Translations under genes and position numbers: made by a program
Notes under the pieces: model-generated
Databases searched by the model: none
Told to the model about the DNA's origin: nothing
What the model saw: the letters and a program-made list of their open reading frames with translations, nothing else
Part shown: positions 22,001 to 28,017 of the stretch, piece after piece
Numbering within the stretch: the first letter of the stretch is position 1
How the letters are laid out: every line of letters begins with the position of its first letter
Source: Sandaracinaceae bacterium
GTDB taxonomy: Bacteria; Myxococcota_A; Polyangia; Polyangiales; Houyiibacteriaceae
Reading direction: 5' to 3'
Assembly: GCA_012514415.1 (NCBI GenBank)
Contig: JAAZAH010000356.1
Coordinates: 1 to 28,017, forward strand
Length of the DNA: 28,017 nucleotides

Positions 22001-24114
22001 GGATGCAGCTCGCTCGGGTCCAGCTCGAGATGAAGGACGCGCCCGACGAGGCCATCGTCTCGCTTCGGTCCGTGCTGAGCGAGACCACCGAAGGTGAGGA
22101 TCCACTCTTTTTCCAGCTCGATTATTCGGGTGATCTCTTGCTTCTGATCGAAGAGGCGTGTCTGCGCGCCGGCTCGATCGATTTCGCTCATGAAGCCTAT
22201 GGCGCGCTCTCCAAATGCGTGATGGGGAAGGATTCGAAGCGCGCCCTCGCTTTGAGGCGCGCGGAGCTCTTTCATCGACTCGGCGATGAACGCGAAGCCC
22301 TCCGTCTCTACCAGGAGAGCTTCGCGCTCGATCCGCGCCCCGGACACGCGCTCAGTCAAATCGAGGCGCTCGCCGCGCGCTTGAATGATCCTGCAAGCCT
22401 CGCTGAAGCGCATCTTGTCCTCGCCGAAGCGAGCGATGACGCCGACGTCAAGACCGACCTCACGATGCGCGCTGTCGCGACGCTCGAATCGCTCGGCCAC
22501 ACGGCGAGAGCAACACACCTTCTGCACGCGCTCTTCGGGGCCACCAATCGGCTGGCCATCCTTCCCAAGCTCTTCTCGCTCCTCGGCACCCTCGACCCGT
22601 CCATCCAAAAGAGGCTTCTTGAAGACATCGTGATGAAACTCGCCGATCGCGTCGAAGGCAGTTGGGACTTTGGGGATCAGTTGAGGTGCCTCAAATTCAT
22701 CGTCGACGCCGAACTGATGCGCGGCGATGCCGAGTCCGCAAGCGCCGCCGCGAATCGCGCCGCCGAGCTCGCCAAGGCCGAAGACGAACCTCCCGTCGAA
22801 GAGCTCGCTTTCATCCATCACGAGCTTGGCGAGGCGCTCATCGCGCGAGGTGAGCCCTCGCGCGGGAAGGAACACCTTTTTCGCGCCCTCGAGATTCATC
22901 CCTCATTTGAAGCCTCACGCGAGAGCCTGAAACGACTCGGTGTTCCCGAAGCGGGCATCGGCGCGGCCGACGATGAGTGCGGCGAAAGCGCGAAGTTTGA
23001 GCGCGAGATCGTCAGCGATGTGGTGAGGCGAGCCCATGCCCACGCCGAAAGGCTTGGCCAGGAGGCTGCCCCCCCCGCCGCGCCTTCCGATGCGGCCGAT
23101 AACGAGGAGATCGACGCCCTTGTCCACTCGCTTCGTCTCGATCCCGCGCAACCGGCCATTTGGCTCGCGCTCTCCGAACTCGAAGACGCGGGCGGAGGGC
23201 CGAGGCATATCGCGCGCGCGGTTTATGCGGCCTTTGAGCCCGGGCAGCCTCCGCCGAATGAGCGTCCCTTCGAGTGGAGCTGTCCGATCGAGCTGCCCGA
23301 TCCGAGCGAACGCGAGATCCTGCTTGACCAACTCCTCCGCACAATCGAGAGGAGCGTTCGCGATCTACTCCCTCAATCGCCCGAAGCCCTCGGCGCTTCA
23401 TCGAACGATCTTGTGCCTTATACCGAAGCGAGCGCCCTCTCGAGGAGCTTTCGCCGCCTTGCAGCCTCAGTCGAGCTCGAGGGGGTGAGACTCTATCGGC
23501 GTGAAGGAATCGGCACGGACGGGAAAGTCATCGCCTCCGAACCGCCCGCTTTCCTCGTCGATGAGGCGCTCGAGCACGAGCCAAATCTTCTCGATTATCG
23601 AATCGCGCGTCTTCTCGCACTCTCAGGCTTCGGCTCGAAGCTCGTCGGAAGTCGGCGATCGAACGCGGAGCTCGAATCGCTTTTTAGTGCGCTCGTCGCG
23701 GCATGTCAGCCAACGGCAAGCGCGGCCGAAGCCGCATCGGGAGGTGGTGGAAAAGTCGTTGAGAGCTCCTACGAAGGGGGACTTGCTTCACTTCTCCGCA
23801 AGAAGATGAGCTCGCACGCGCGAGAGGCCATTCTCTCCATCCACGAAGAGATCAAACCCCGAGCGACCGAAGCCATTCACTATGTCGAGTCGCGCGCAAG
23901 TCTCTTTGCTCTCCTTCATACCGGCATGCTTTACGCCGCGATCGCCGAGGCGTTTCGTACGGACCCGCCGCTCAAACGCGCCTCGCGGAACGGTCTCGAG
24001 TCGCTCTATGGCGCGGTGAAAGAGTCGCGCCTTCTCCGGCACATCCTCGAAATCTCGCTCAATCCCGCGTTCATCGCTTGCTATAACGAGAGCCAGCGCG
24101 GAACGGGAAGCTGA
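19081..24114 (+). CDS. Giant TPR protein with DUF4388-like N-terminus
   Basis: A 1677-residue protein without a signal peptide or membrane helix, so probably cytoplasmic. The first 60-70 residues (ISPRELMGAMLELVRGEFTG, FRVHEGALVHIDPG, LLASGRLSEETA) resemble the DUF4388/PATAN-type module of delta-proteobacterial regulators. From about residue 270 to 1350 it is a helical array with many degenerate TPR units (for example around 290-420 and 1070-1130), rich in Ala, Leu, Arg and Glu. The last 300 residues are a distinct helical domain, including LLDYRIARLLALSGFGSKLVG, that I have the impression recurs in myxobacterial TPR giants. It probably acts as a scaffold. It starts 51 bases after sppA and appears to close the operon; the hairpin at 24171 follows. 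The long antisense open frame inside it is a codon-bias shadow. Confidence 0.85.
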   Translation: MSLRAISPRELMGAMLELVRGEFTGSFLLGGRRFRVHEGALVHIDPGHEDEELLDFLLASGRLSEETAAAIVQRAGEDDARLDALITEALGREEVNRSSRRALLLERTLRALRAAETGESIELSLEEETPSPNRPPRVFALLPLLLDALSRLAGEAEAETVGASAHLLFALHPNADPTLAEEWTGLEIPSSGAPIAKLLSQSPGAASQLGALLRAGWAIIGTKEELQRSIASARRERKRSLVEYKQMQLELSSPTESLADPIETIEEAIREAIASGAAPEELARLHQTLASTWEHELHSLEGAALSHRSAVAIHPHDLDSMLEAARLCRALGQHELSRSYAHGASLLAEEAHYRDRALSALAIANYRLGETAAAKDALASLAHLRRDDGDLYEHLARAAGKIGELDEAVEYGVRAIRLLEARHPSRARTIAEWLHSLDPSRDDLIALYASLLAREGFGRASLALLALSAMATNDPDLRRARLSLVTERAEIEKRADLAFDLLARAFDDEPTLDVFYEPLDAIASVGCPPAVRAAMLEAIACAAPSNRAHHFLNAAYAFAQFDEGRAIALEYAARSLMAERESDAARALISELIPTTDEWRVLEARLGGDEAPLFIESHARGRIDGLLYRASLALLQGERDAAFALTLNALELDPRHPLALARAERIARWIGERSKMERAFDFGLRAAHDAREQARLLMHLALLASERGDELTATNRSLEAIRVEPSCAEAYFFLAGRLDHLPNEALGSTVERSRAAIGDSVVVMERAMEIAQRRGLTKLLLRMRESRARMSVLDEGAIRARLLLAAFSENIGTVQAAIRAVLDHPDLIEIALDELLAALARAFELDAKLGAELALSTVHRHGEGSILGLIAGGLDRIDDPILKIRILEAQLSYLPRRDRVDRLTTIASLHASVGSLGGEHRSLLRALALDPSNRKVIHRLASIYAKTYESARLEGILQLFEESASTVVERIDARMQLARVQLEMKDAPDEAIVSLRSVLSETTEGEDPLFFQLDYSGDLLLLIEEACLRAGSIDFAHEAYGALSKCVMGKDSKRALALRRAELFHRLGDEREALRLYQESFALDPRPGHALSQIEALAARLNDPASLAEAHLVLAEASDDADVKTDLTMRAVATLESLGHTARATHLLHALFGATNRLAILPKLFSLLGTLDPSIQKRLLEDIVMKLADRVEGSWDFGDQLRCLKFIVDAELMRGDAESASAAANRAAELAKAEDEPPVEELAFIHHELGEALIARGEPSRGKEHLFRALEIHPSFEASRESLKRLGVPEAGIGAADDECGESAKFEREIVSDVVRRAHAHAERLGQEAAPPAAPSDAADNEEIDALVHSLRLDPAQPAIWLALSELEDAGGGPRHIARAVYAAFEPGQPPPNERPFEWSCPIELPDPSEREILLDQLLRTIERSVRDLLPQSPEALGASSNDLVPYTEASALSRSFRRLAASVELEGVRLYRREGIGTDGKVIASEPPAFLVDEALEHEPNLLDYRIARLLALSGFGSKLVGSRRSNAELESLFSALVAACQPTASAAEAASGGGGKVVESSYEGGLASLLRKKMSSHAREAILSIHEEIKPRATEAIHYVESRASLFALLHTGMLYAAIAEAFRTDPPLKRASRNGLESLYGAVKESRLLRHILEISLNPAFIACYNESQRGTGS

Positions 24115-24170
24115 GCACGTTTCGCGGCGCTTCTTATCCCATTCGGCGCATTCGAGCGACGTCCTTCAAT

Positions 24171-24209
24171 TGAAAAGCCCCGCACACTCCATGAGCTGCG
24201 GGGCTTTCA
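24171..24209 (+). terminator. Bidirectional terminator between convergent genes
   Basis: GAAA-AGCCCCGCA and TGCGGGGCTTTC form a GC-rich stem flanked by A-runs and T-runs on both sides, with a loop of about 12 bases. It sits between the stop of the giant TPR gene (24114) and that of the reverse-strand lipoprotein gene (24234). On each strand it ends in CTTT or CTTTT, so it can end both transcripts. Confidence 0.85.
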
Positions 24210-24233
24210 AAGGATGCACCTTGCGCTTTTCAA

Positions 24234-24911
24234 TCAGTTACACCGAGCGATGAGATAGGGGAATCCATCCTGGCCGGAGACACAGTTCATAATGCCGAGG
24301 TCGACCGGATCGGTAATGGCGGGGCAGTAGACGCGCGCGTTCTCCTCATCGTGAACCAGCTTGAGTCCATAATCAAAGCTCGCCGATTCGATCTCGGTGC
24401 CTCCCGTGGTGCGACCAAAAGCCCGAATACTCGCAATGACCCCGAGCTCGCCACCCGGCTCAACGTAGTCTTGGAGGAGGCTCGTTACGCCGCTCGGAAT
24501 GAGGGTTATCGCGAAGACGGCCCGCTCGCTTCCGCCGAGAGGGCTCGGCGGAATATAGCCGCCCCCCGAGGGGGTGACCGAGTACGTATCGACGAGACGC
24601 GCCCCGTTTTCGTCCGTCAGTTCGACCTCGAAGCGCCGAATGTACAGACCATTCGGCTCCGCCGTCGTGACGATATTACGGCGGACGAGCTGACTCACGA
24701 CGACCGCTGCCATCTCATAGGAGTTATCGGAGTAAGCCACATTGAGCTCAGCGCGTGCAAGTCGCGCGTCCGGGCTCGCGAAGCAGCCTGCGTTTTCATC
24801 GAATTCGAAGATGCTCGAATGACTGATGAAAACGGATGAATTTTCGTCGACGCAGCCGGTAAAGACAAAGAGAACGAGGCCGATCCAGCCTATGATTCTC
24901 GGGATTCGCAT
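24234..24911 (-). CDS. Lipoprotein of unknown function, 225 aa
   Basis: The start ATG 24911 is set by an excellent Shine-Dalgarno sequence (AGGAGG, 5 bases upstream) and by the signal peptide it begins (IIGWIGLVLFVFTGC, lipobox Cys20). The in-frame extension upstream is Ser/Arg-rich and runs back into aroB, so it is not coding. The mature part is a beta-rich domain of about 200 residues: RLARAELNVAYSD, YIRRFEVELTDENG and ASFDYGLKLVH suggest an immunoglobulin-like or transthyretin-like sandwich. Cysteines after the anchor are in GCFAS, VYCP, NCVS and the terminal ARCN, so disulfides are likely. I do not recognise a family; similar single-domain lipoproteins are common in delta-like predatory bacteria. 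It has its own promoter and terminator. Confidence 0.85.
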   Translation of the reverse strand: MRIPRIIGWIGLVLFVFTGCVDENSSVFISHSSIFEFDENAGCFASPDARLARAELNVAYSDNSYEMAAVVVSQLVRRNIVTTAEPNGLYIRRFEVELTDENGARLVDTYSVTPSGGGYIPPSPLGGSERAVFAITLIPSGVTSLLQDYVEPGGELGVIASIRAFGRTTGGTEIESASFDYGLKLVHDEENARVYCPAITDPVDLGIMNCVSGQDGFPYLIARCN

Positions 24912-24947
24912 AATGCCTCCTAGCGATAACGCGCAGCAAGGAAGTCG

Positions 24948-24977
24948 ATGATAGGCGAATCCGCTCTCCTTCCTCAA
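24948..24977 (-). promoter_or_regulatory. Promoter of the 24911 lipoprotein gene
   Basis: Read on the reverse strand, TTGAGG (24977-24972; -35, 4/6) is followed after 18 bases by TATCAT (24953-24948; -10, 5/6). The start site would lie near 24941, giving a 30-base leader that contains the AGGAGG ribosome site. A direct repeat sits immediately upstream of the -35. Confidence 0.5.
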
Positions 24978-25003
24978 ATTTTGTGCGAAACGAATTTTGT
25001 GCG
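24977..25003 (-). repeat. 11-base direct repeat upstream of the lipoprotein promoter
   Basis: On the reverse strand CGCACAAAATT occurs twice, at 25003-24993 and 24987-24977, 16 bases start to start, with TTCGT between. The second copy abuts or overlaps the -35 element TTGAGG. The placement in the gap between the aroB stop (25006) and the -35 suits an activator or other regulator with tandem sites. The regulator is unknown. Confidence 0.5.
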
Positions 25004-25005
25004 GC

Positions 25006-26091
25006 TCAGCGAAAAAGCGCCTCGCGGATCGTCTCAACCGGGATCGATCGAATTTCAAGCGCGCCCGGAGGGCCCGGGAGCACGAAGCGGATGGAGCTGC
25101 CGCGTCGTTTCTTATCCGAGATGAGATGCCGGGAGACGTTTTCATCGAGATAATCGTCGAGGTGGATGGGCAGCCCGAGCTCGCGTAGCAGGGCGACGAG
25201 GCGTGCCTCCTGCTGCTTCCCGGCTTCATTTTCGCCGAGTGCCGCGCTCAGCCGGAGCGCCGCGATCATGCCGAGAGCAACCCCCTCGCCGTGCCGGATG
25301 CCCCGATACTCGAGCGCGGCTTCGATGGCGTGACCGACCGTATGCCCAAAGTTCAGGAGCATCCGCGTCCCGGTCTCCTGCTCATCCTCGCTCACGATCC
25401 GTGCCTTCAGACGAACGGACATCTCGATCGCTCGGATCGTCGCCGCCGCATCCCCCTCACGAAGGGAGGAGGCGTCTCGCTCGAGCATCACGACAGACTG
25501 CTCCGAATCGATCCAGGCGCTCTTGACCACCTCGGCAAGCCCGGCGATGCGCTCTCCTCGGGGAAGCGTCGTGAGCGTATCGACATCGCAGAGAACAAAC
25601 GAAGGTTGATAGAAGGTGCCGACCAGGTTCTTCCCCTGCGGGCGGTTCACACCGGTCTTGCCGCCGACCGAACTGTCGACCATCGAAAGGAGCGTCGTTG
25701 GGAGCTGCCCGAGCCGAACGCCGCGAAGAAGCGTACTCGCTGCAAACGCCGTCATATCACCGACCACGCCGCCGCCGATCCCAAGCACGATGCCGCGGCG
25801 ATCGATCTCGCCCTCGAGCGCGGCATCCCAAATCTTTTCTACCGTCCGGATGTCCTTATGCTCTTCTCCCGCGGGGAGGATGCATTCCACGACGCGCCGG
25901 CCTGCCCTTCGGAGAGCCTCAATCGCTTCGTTGGCCCAGGGCCGATCGGGTCCATCATGGACGACCAGCACATCCCCTTCGCCGAGTGCGTCCACCTGCT
26001 GCGGAAGCTCCGCGCGGACGCCCGACCCAACCCGAACATCATAACTCCGCTCACCCAAATCGACGCGGATGGAAGAGACGCTTTCGCTCAT
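25006..26091 (-). CDS. aroB: 3-dehydroquinate synthase
   Basis: Converts DAHP to 3-dehydroquinate, the second step of the shikimate pathway, in the cytoplasm using NAD and a divalent metal. It has 361 residues from ATG 26091. The NAD-binding GIGGGVVGDMTAFAAST (104-120), the substrate loop LPTTLLSMVDSSVGGKTGVN and the KNLVGTFYQP segment are canonical. The metal ligands are Glu187 (AEVVK), His250 (NFGHTVGHAIE) and His267 (HGEG), and the C-terminal DKKRRGSSIRFVLP is present. A TTG at 26112 would add 7 residues but has no better ribosome site. It lies downstream of pilQ on the same strand with a 107-base gap, the usual pilQ-aroKB neighbourhood but without aroK. Confidence 0.95.
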   Translation of the reverse strand: MSESVSSIRVDLGERSYDVRVGSGVRAELPQQVDALGEGDVLVVHDGPDRPWANEAIEALRRAGRRVVECILPAGEEHKDIRTVEKIWDAALEGEIDRRGIVLGIGGGVVGDMTAFAASTLLRGVRLGQLPTTLLSMVDSSVGGKTGVNRPQGKNLVGTFYQPSFVLCDVDTLTTLPRGERIAGLAEVVKSAWIDSEQSVVMLERDASSLREGDAAATIRAIEMSVRLKARIVSEDEQETGTRMLLNFGHTVGHAIEAALEYRGIRHGEGVALGMIAALRLSAALGENEAGKQQEARLVALLRELGLPIHLDDYLDENVSRHLISDKKRRGSSIRFVLPGPPGALEIRSIPVETIREALFR

Positions 26092-26158
26092 ATGCGAGGC
26101 ATAGCATCTCAACGCGCCGTCTCATAATCGGACGAGCGGAGTTTTCCTTGGATGGATT

Positions 26159-26194
26159 CGAGGGCCCTTCCTCTTTAGACGGGATGAGCCCTCG
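26159..26194 (-). other. Hairpin between pilQ and aroB
   Basis: CGAGGGC and GCCCTCG are perfect 7-base complements starting just after the pilQ stop, with a 22-base loop. There is no T-run on the reverse strand, so it is unlikely to terminate transcription. It could be an mRNA processing or stability element that separates pilQ from aroB expression. Confidence 0.3.
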
Positions 26195-26198
26195 GACT

Positions 26199-27995
26199 TC
26201 AGCGGCGGAGCGCTTCGCCGCGGTTCACAATTCGCGGCGTGAGGAAGATGAGGAGCTCGGTACGATCGTCCCGAACGCGGCGACGTTGGAAGAGCACGCC
26301 GAGGACAGGGATGTCGCCGAAGAACGGAACCTGATCGACGTTGCGTCCCGTGGTCCGCGTGTAGATCCCGCCGATGACAGCCGTGCTTCCGTCCTCGACC
26401 AGGAGATCGGTCTCGGCTTCACGCTTGAAGATCGTGGGGTCACCGCGCGAGCCGGTCCGCGTGAAGTCGGGTTCGTCGCGCGTGATCTTCACGTGCATCG
26501 CGACCGAACCATCGATCGTCACATGGGGACGGACACGAAGTTCGAGCTTCGCCTGTTGGAAAGCCGTGTTCACGCCCTGAGCGCTCACCTGCGAGTAGGG
26601 AATGAGCGTTCCCTGAGCGATATAGGCGTCGTGGTTATCGAGCGTAAGGATACGCGGCGAGCTGATGATCCGCACCACGCCCTTGGATTCGGCCGCGCTC
26701 AGGCGGACGGCAAGGTTGACGTTTCCGCCGACGCTCCCAAGAGTCACACCAAGCGCTCCACCCGCGCCCGAGTTCGTCACGGCCGGGAGGTTCACCGCGA
26801 AGTTCGGGTTCTGCGCCGCCGTGCCAAAGGGCGACAGACCCCCGCGCGGCGTATTCGGGTCGGTGCTGTTTCCACCCGCCACGGCGATATCGTTCGGGAA
26901 CACCGCACCGGTCGGATTGCCTGTCGCGCTCGTGAACGAGAGATCGCCACCCCATTGAATACCGACGTCGCGGCTATAGTTACTCGTCGCCTCGACAACG
27001 CGCGCCTCGATGAGCACCTGCGGCGTCTGCGTATCGAGCACTCGAACGAGCTGCTCCACGGACTCGATATTGGCCGCCATGTCGTTGATGATCATCACAT
27101 TGGTTCGGCTATCGACCGAGACCGTCCCGCGTTCCGAGAGGAGATCCTTTGCGCGCGCCGCCATATCATCTGCCTTCGCGTAAGCGACGGGCACGATGCG
27201 CGTCTCAAGGGGCGCCAGCTGAACCTGCGCACGACGACGCGCGAGCTCTGCCTCGAACTCCTGCTCCAGCGCTTGAAGCGGTGCCACGCGAATGAGGTTG
27301 TCGCGCCGCACCATCCCGAGTCCCTTCGCCTGGAGAATCACGTGAAGTGCCTCGTCCCAAGGCACATTCTTCATGCGGATCGTCACCGAGCCCGAGACAT
27401 TGTCGGCGGTGACGATGTTGACCTGACCCACCTCGGCAAGGAGACGGAGGATGTTGTGGATATCGGCGTCTTTGAAGTCGAGGTCAATTCGCCTCCCGGC
27501 GAACTGCGGGCGGCGGCCCGAGGTGGGCGCCATGGTGAGAAATCCCGCGGCCTCCGGGGTCTCGATCTCGGCTTCGCGCGCGACCGTCCGCCCTGCCCTC
27601 GGCGATTCCTTCACCTCGGCCGGCTCAAAGATCCAAAGAAGGCGGTTGCCTGCGCGGATGGGCGTGTTCTCTCGAGCTTCGGCGCGAACCCGAAGACTGA
27701 CGACACCGCGAGACTCGAGGAGACGCACGGTCTCGATCGAGTGACCGCGAAGCGAGCGGAGATTTTGCCGCGCTTCTTCGGTGACGCGCGTATCGCGGAG
27801 CTCGAGCACCTGGCTGCCATCTTCCGCTTCATAACGGCGAAAGACCGCGGGCGCGGAGAGCTCGAGGACGATGCGCTCCCGCCCACCCGAGGTGTCGAGC
27901 GCGGCTCCGATCAGCGCGCGTTCGGGTGAGGCGCTAACGCCGACGGTCGGAGCGATCAGCGCGATTACGATGAGACTTCGAAAGAGCAATCGCAT
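26199..27995 (-). CDS. pilQ: Type IV pilus secretin PilQ
   Basis: Outer-membrane secretin through which type IV pili are extruded. It has 598 residues, shorter than the multi-AMIN PilQ of Myxococcus. A signal peptide (about 1-22) is followed by one AMIN-like domain (about 28-125), a linker, the secretin N0/STN domain (168-240: RRIDLDFKDADIHNILRLLA), one N1 domain (265-325: VPVAYAKADDMA, NVMIINDMAANIE) and the secretin core (about 326-590: PQVLIEARVVEAT, then LLVEDGSTAVIGGIYT, VPFFGDIPVLGVLF, ELLIFLTPRIV). A Gly/Asn-rich gate region lies at about 350-430. AGGGAGAA precedes ATG 27995 at the right edge. pilMNOP would be expected just beyond the edge on the same strand. A general type II secretin is less likely because of the AMIN domain and the aroB neighbour. 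Confidence 0.93.
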   Translation of the reverse strand: MRLLFRSLIVIALIAPTVGVSASPERALIGAALDTSGGRERIVLELSAPAVFRRYEAEDGSQVLELRDTRVTEEARQNLRSLRGHSIETVRLLESRGVVSLRVRAEARENTPIRAGNRLLWIFEPAEVKESPRAGRTVAREAEIETPEAAGFLTMAPTSGRRPQFAGRRIDLDFKDADIHNILRLLAEVGQVNIVTADNVSGSVTIRMKNVPWDEALHVILQAKGLGMVRRDNLIRVAPLQALEQEFEAELARRRAQVQLAPLETRIVPVAYAKADDMAARAKDLLSERGTVSVDSRTNVMIINDMAANIESVEQLVRVLDTQTPQVLIEARVVEATSNYSRDVGIQWGGDLSFTSATGNPTGAVFPNDIAVAGGNSTDPNTPRGGLSPFGTAAQNPNFAVNLPAVTNSGAGGALGVTLGSVGGNVNLAVRLSAAESKGVVRIISSPRILTLDNHDAYIAQGTLIPYSQVSAQGVNTAFQQAKLELRVRPHVTIDGSVAMHVKITRDEPDFTRTGSRGDPTIFKREAETDLLVEDGSTAVIGGIYTRTTGRNVDQVPFFGDIPVLGVLFQRRRVRDDRTELLIFLTPRIVNRGEALRR

Positions 27996-28017
27996 GGCGA
28001 AATTCTCCCTAGCTTGA

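Noticed and set aside
21337..22899. Reverse 520-codon frame inside the giant TPR gene
   Set aside because: It mirrors the codon bias of the forward gene, lacks domain motifs and has no ribosome site or promoter.
25698..27929. Forward 743-codon frame across aroB and pilQ
   Set aside because: It is antisense to two well-identified genes and its product is Arg/His/Asp-rich without any recognisable domain.

Overview
The window is GC-rich chromosomal DNA with closely packed housekeeping genes. It comes from a Gram-negative, delta-proteobacteria-like organism, most likely Myxococcota or Bradymonadota. The evidence is several diacylated lipoproteins with acidic linkers, a PilQ secretin next to aroB, an OmpR-type two-component pair, a DUF4388-like giant TPR protein, a zinc-ribbon/GYF-like/TPR membrane protein and a DUF4159 + VWA/GATase-like pair. 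The taxonomic placement is inference. No rRNA, tRNA, CRISPR array, insertion sequence or phage gene was found.

Layout. 1-540: a small reverse-strand gene with a terminator beyond its 3' end. 776-2190: a lipoprotein gene with a near-consensus Fur box across a well-formed promoter; its product is a tandem duplication with four conserved cysteines per copy. 2191-2935: 745 bases without a convincing gene but with two strong hairpins, one a textbook terminator. 2936-6266: pyrC and carA with overlapping start and stop codons, then an unknown exported protein. 8450-6270 and 9217-8459 (reverse): a membrane VWA/GATase-like protein and a DUF4159 protein. 9379-10533: lipoprotein ApbE, whose stop codon shares CTAG with the convergent citrate synthase gene. 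13063-10530 (reverse): thioredoxin-rhodanese fusion, unknown protein, citrate synthase. 13169-15261: response regulator and histidine kinase, overlapping by 4 bases. 15559-24114: a co-directional block of zinc-ribbon/TPR membrane protein, SppA-like lipoprotein and a 1677-residue TPR protein. 24911-24234 (reverse): a lipoprotein with its own promoter. 27995-25006 (reverse): pilQ and aroB.

Most striking points. (1) The CarA homologue has an intact N-terminal domain, but its glutamine amidotransferase domain has lost the catalytic Cys and His and most glutamine-contacting residues, so it should not hydrolyse glutamine. (2) The rhodanese half of the thioredoxin fusion has His where the catalytic Cys belongs. 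(3) The Fur-box promoter suggests that the cysteine-repeat lipoprotein responds to iron. (4) The zinc-ribbon/TPR, SppA and giant-TPR block looks like a co-expressed envelope module with no obvious named pathway.

Inferred joint roles: pyrC-carA belongs to early pyrimidine synthesis, although pyrB and carB are absent here. pilQ-aroB is the usual pilus-secretin/shikimate neighbourhood without aroK. The two-component pair probably senses an envelope signal.
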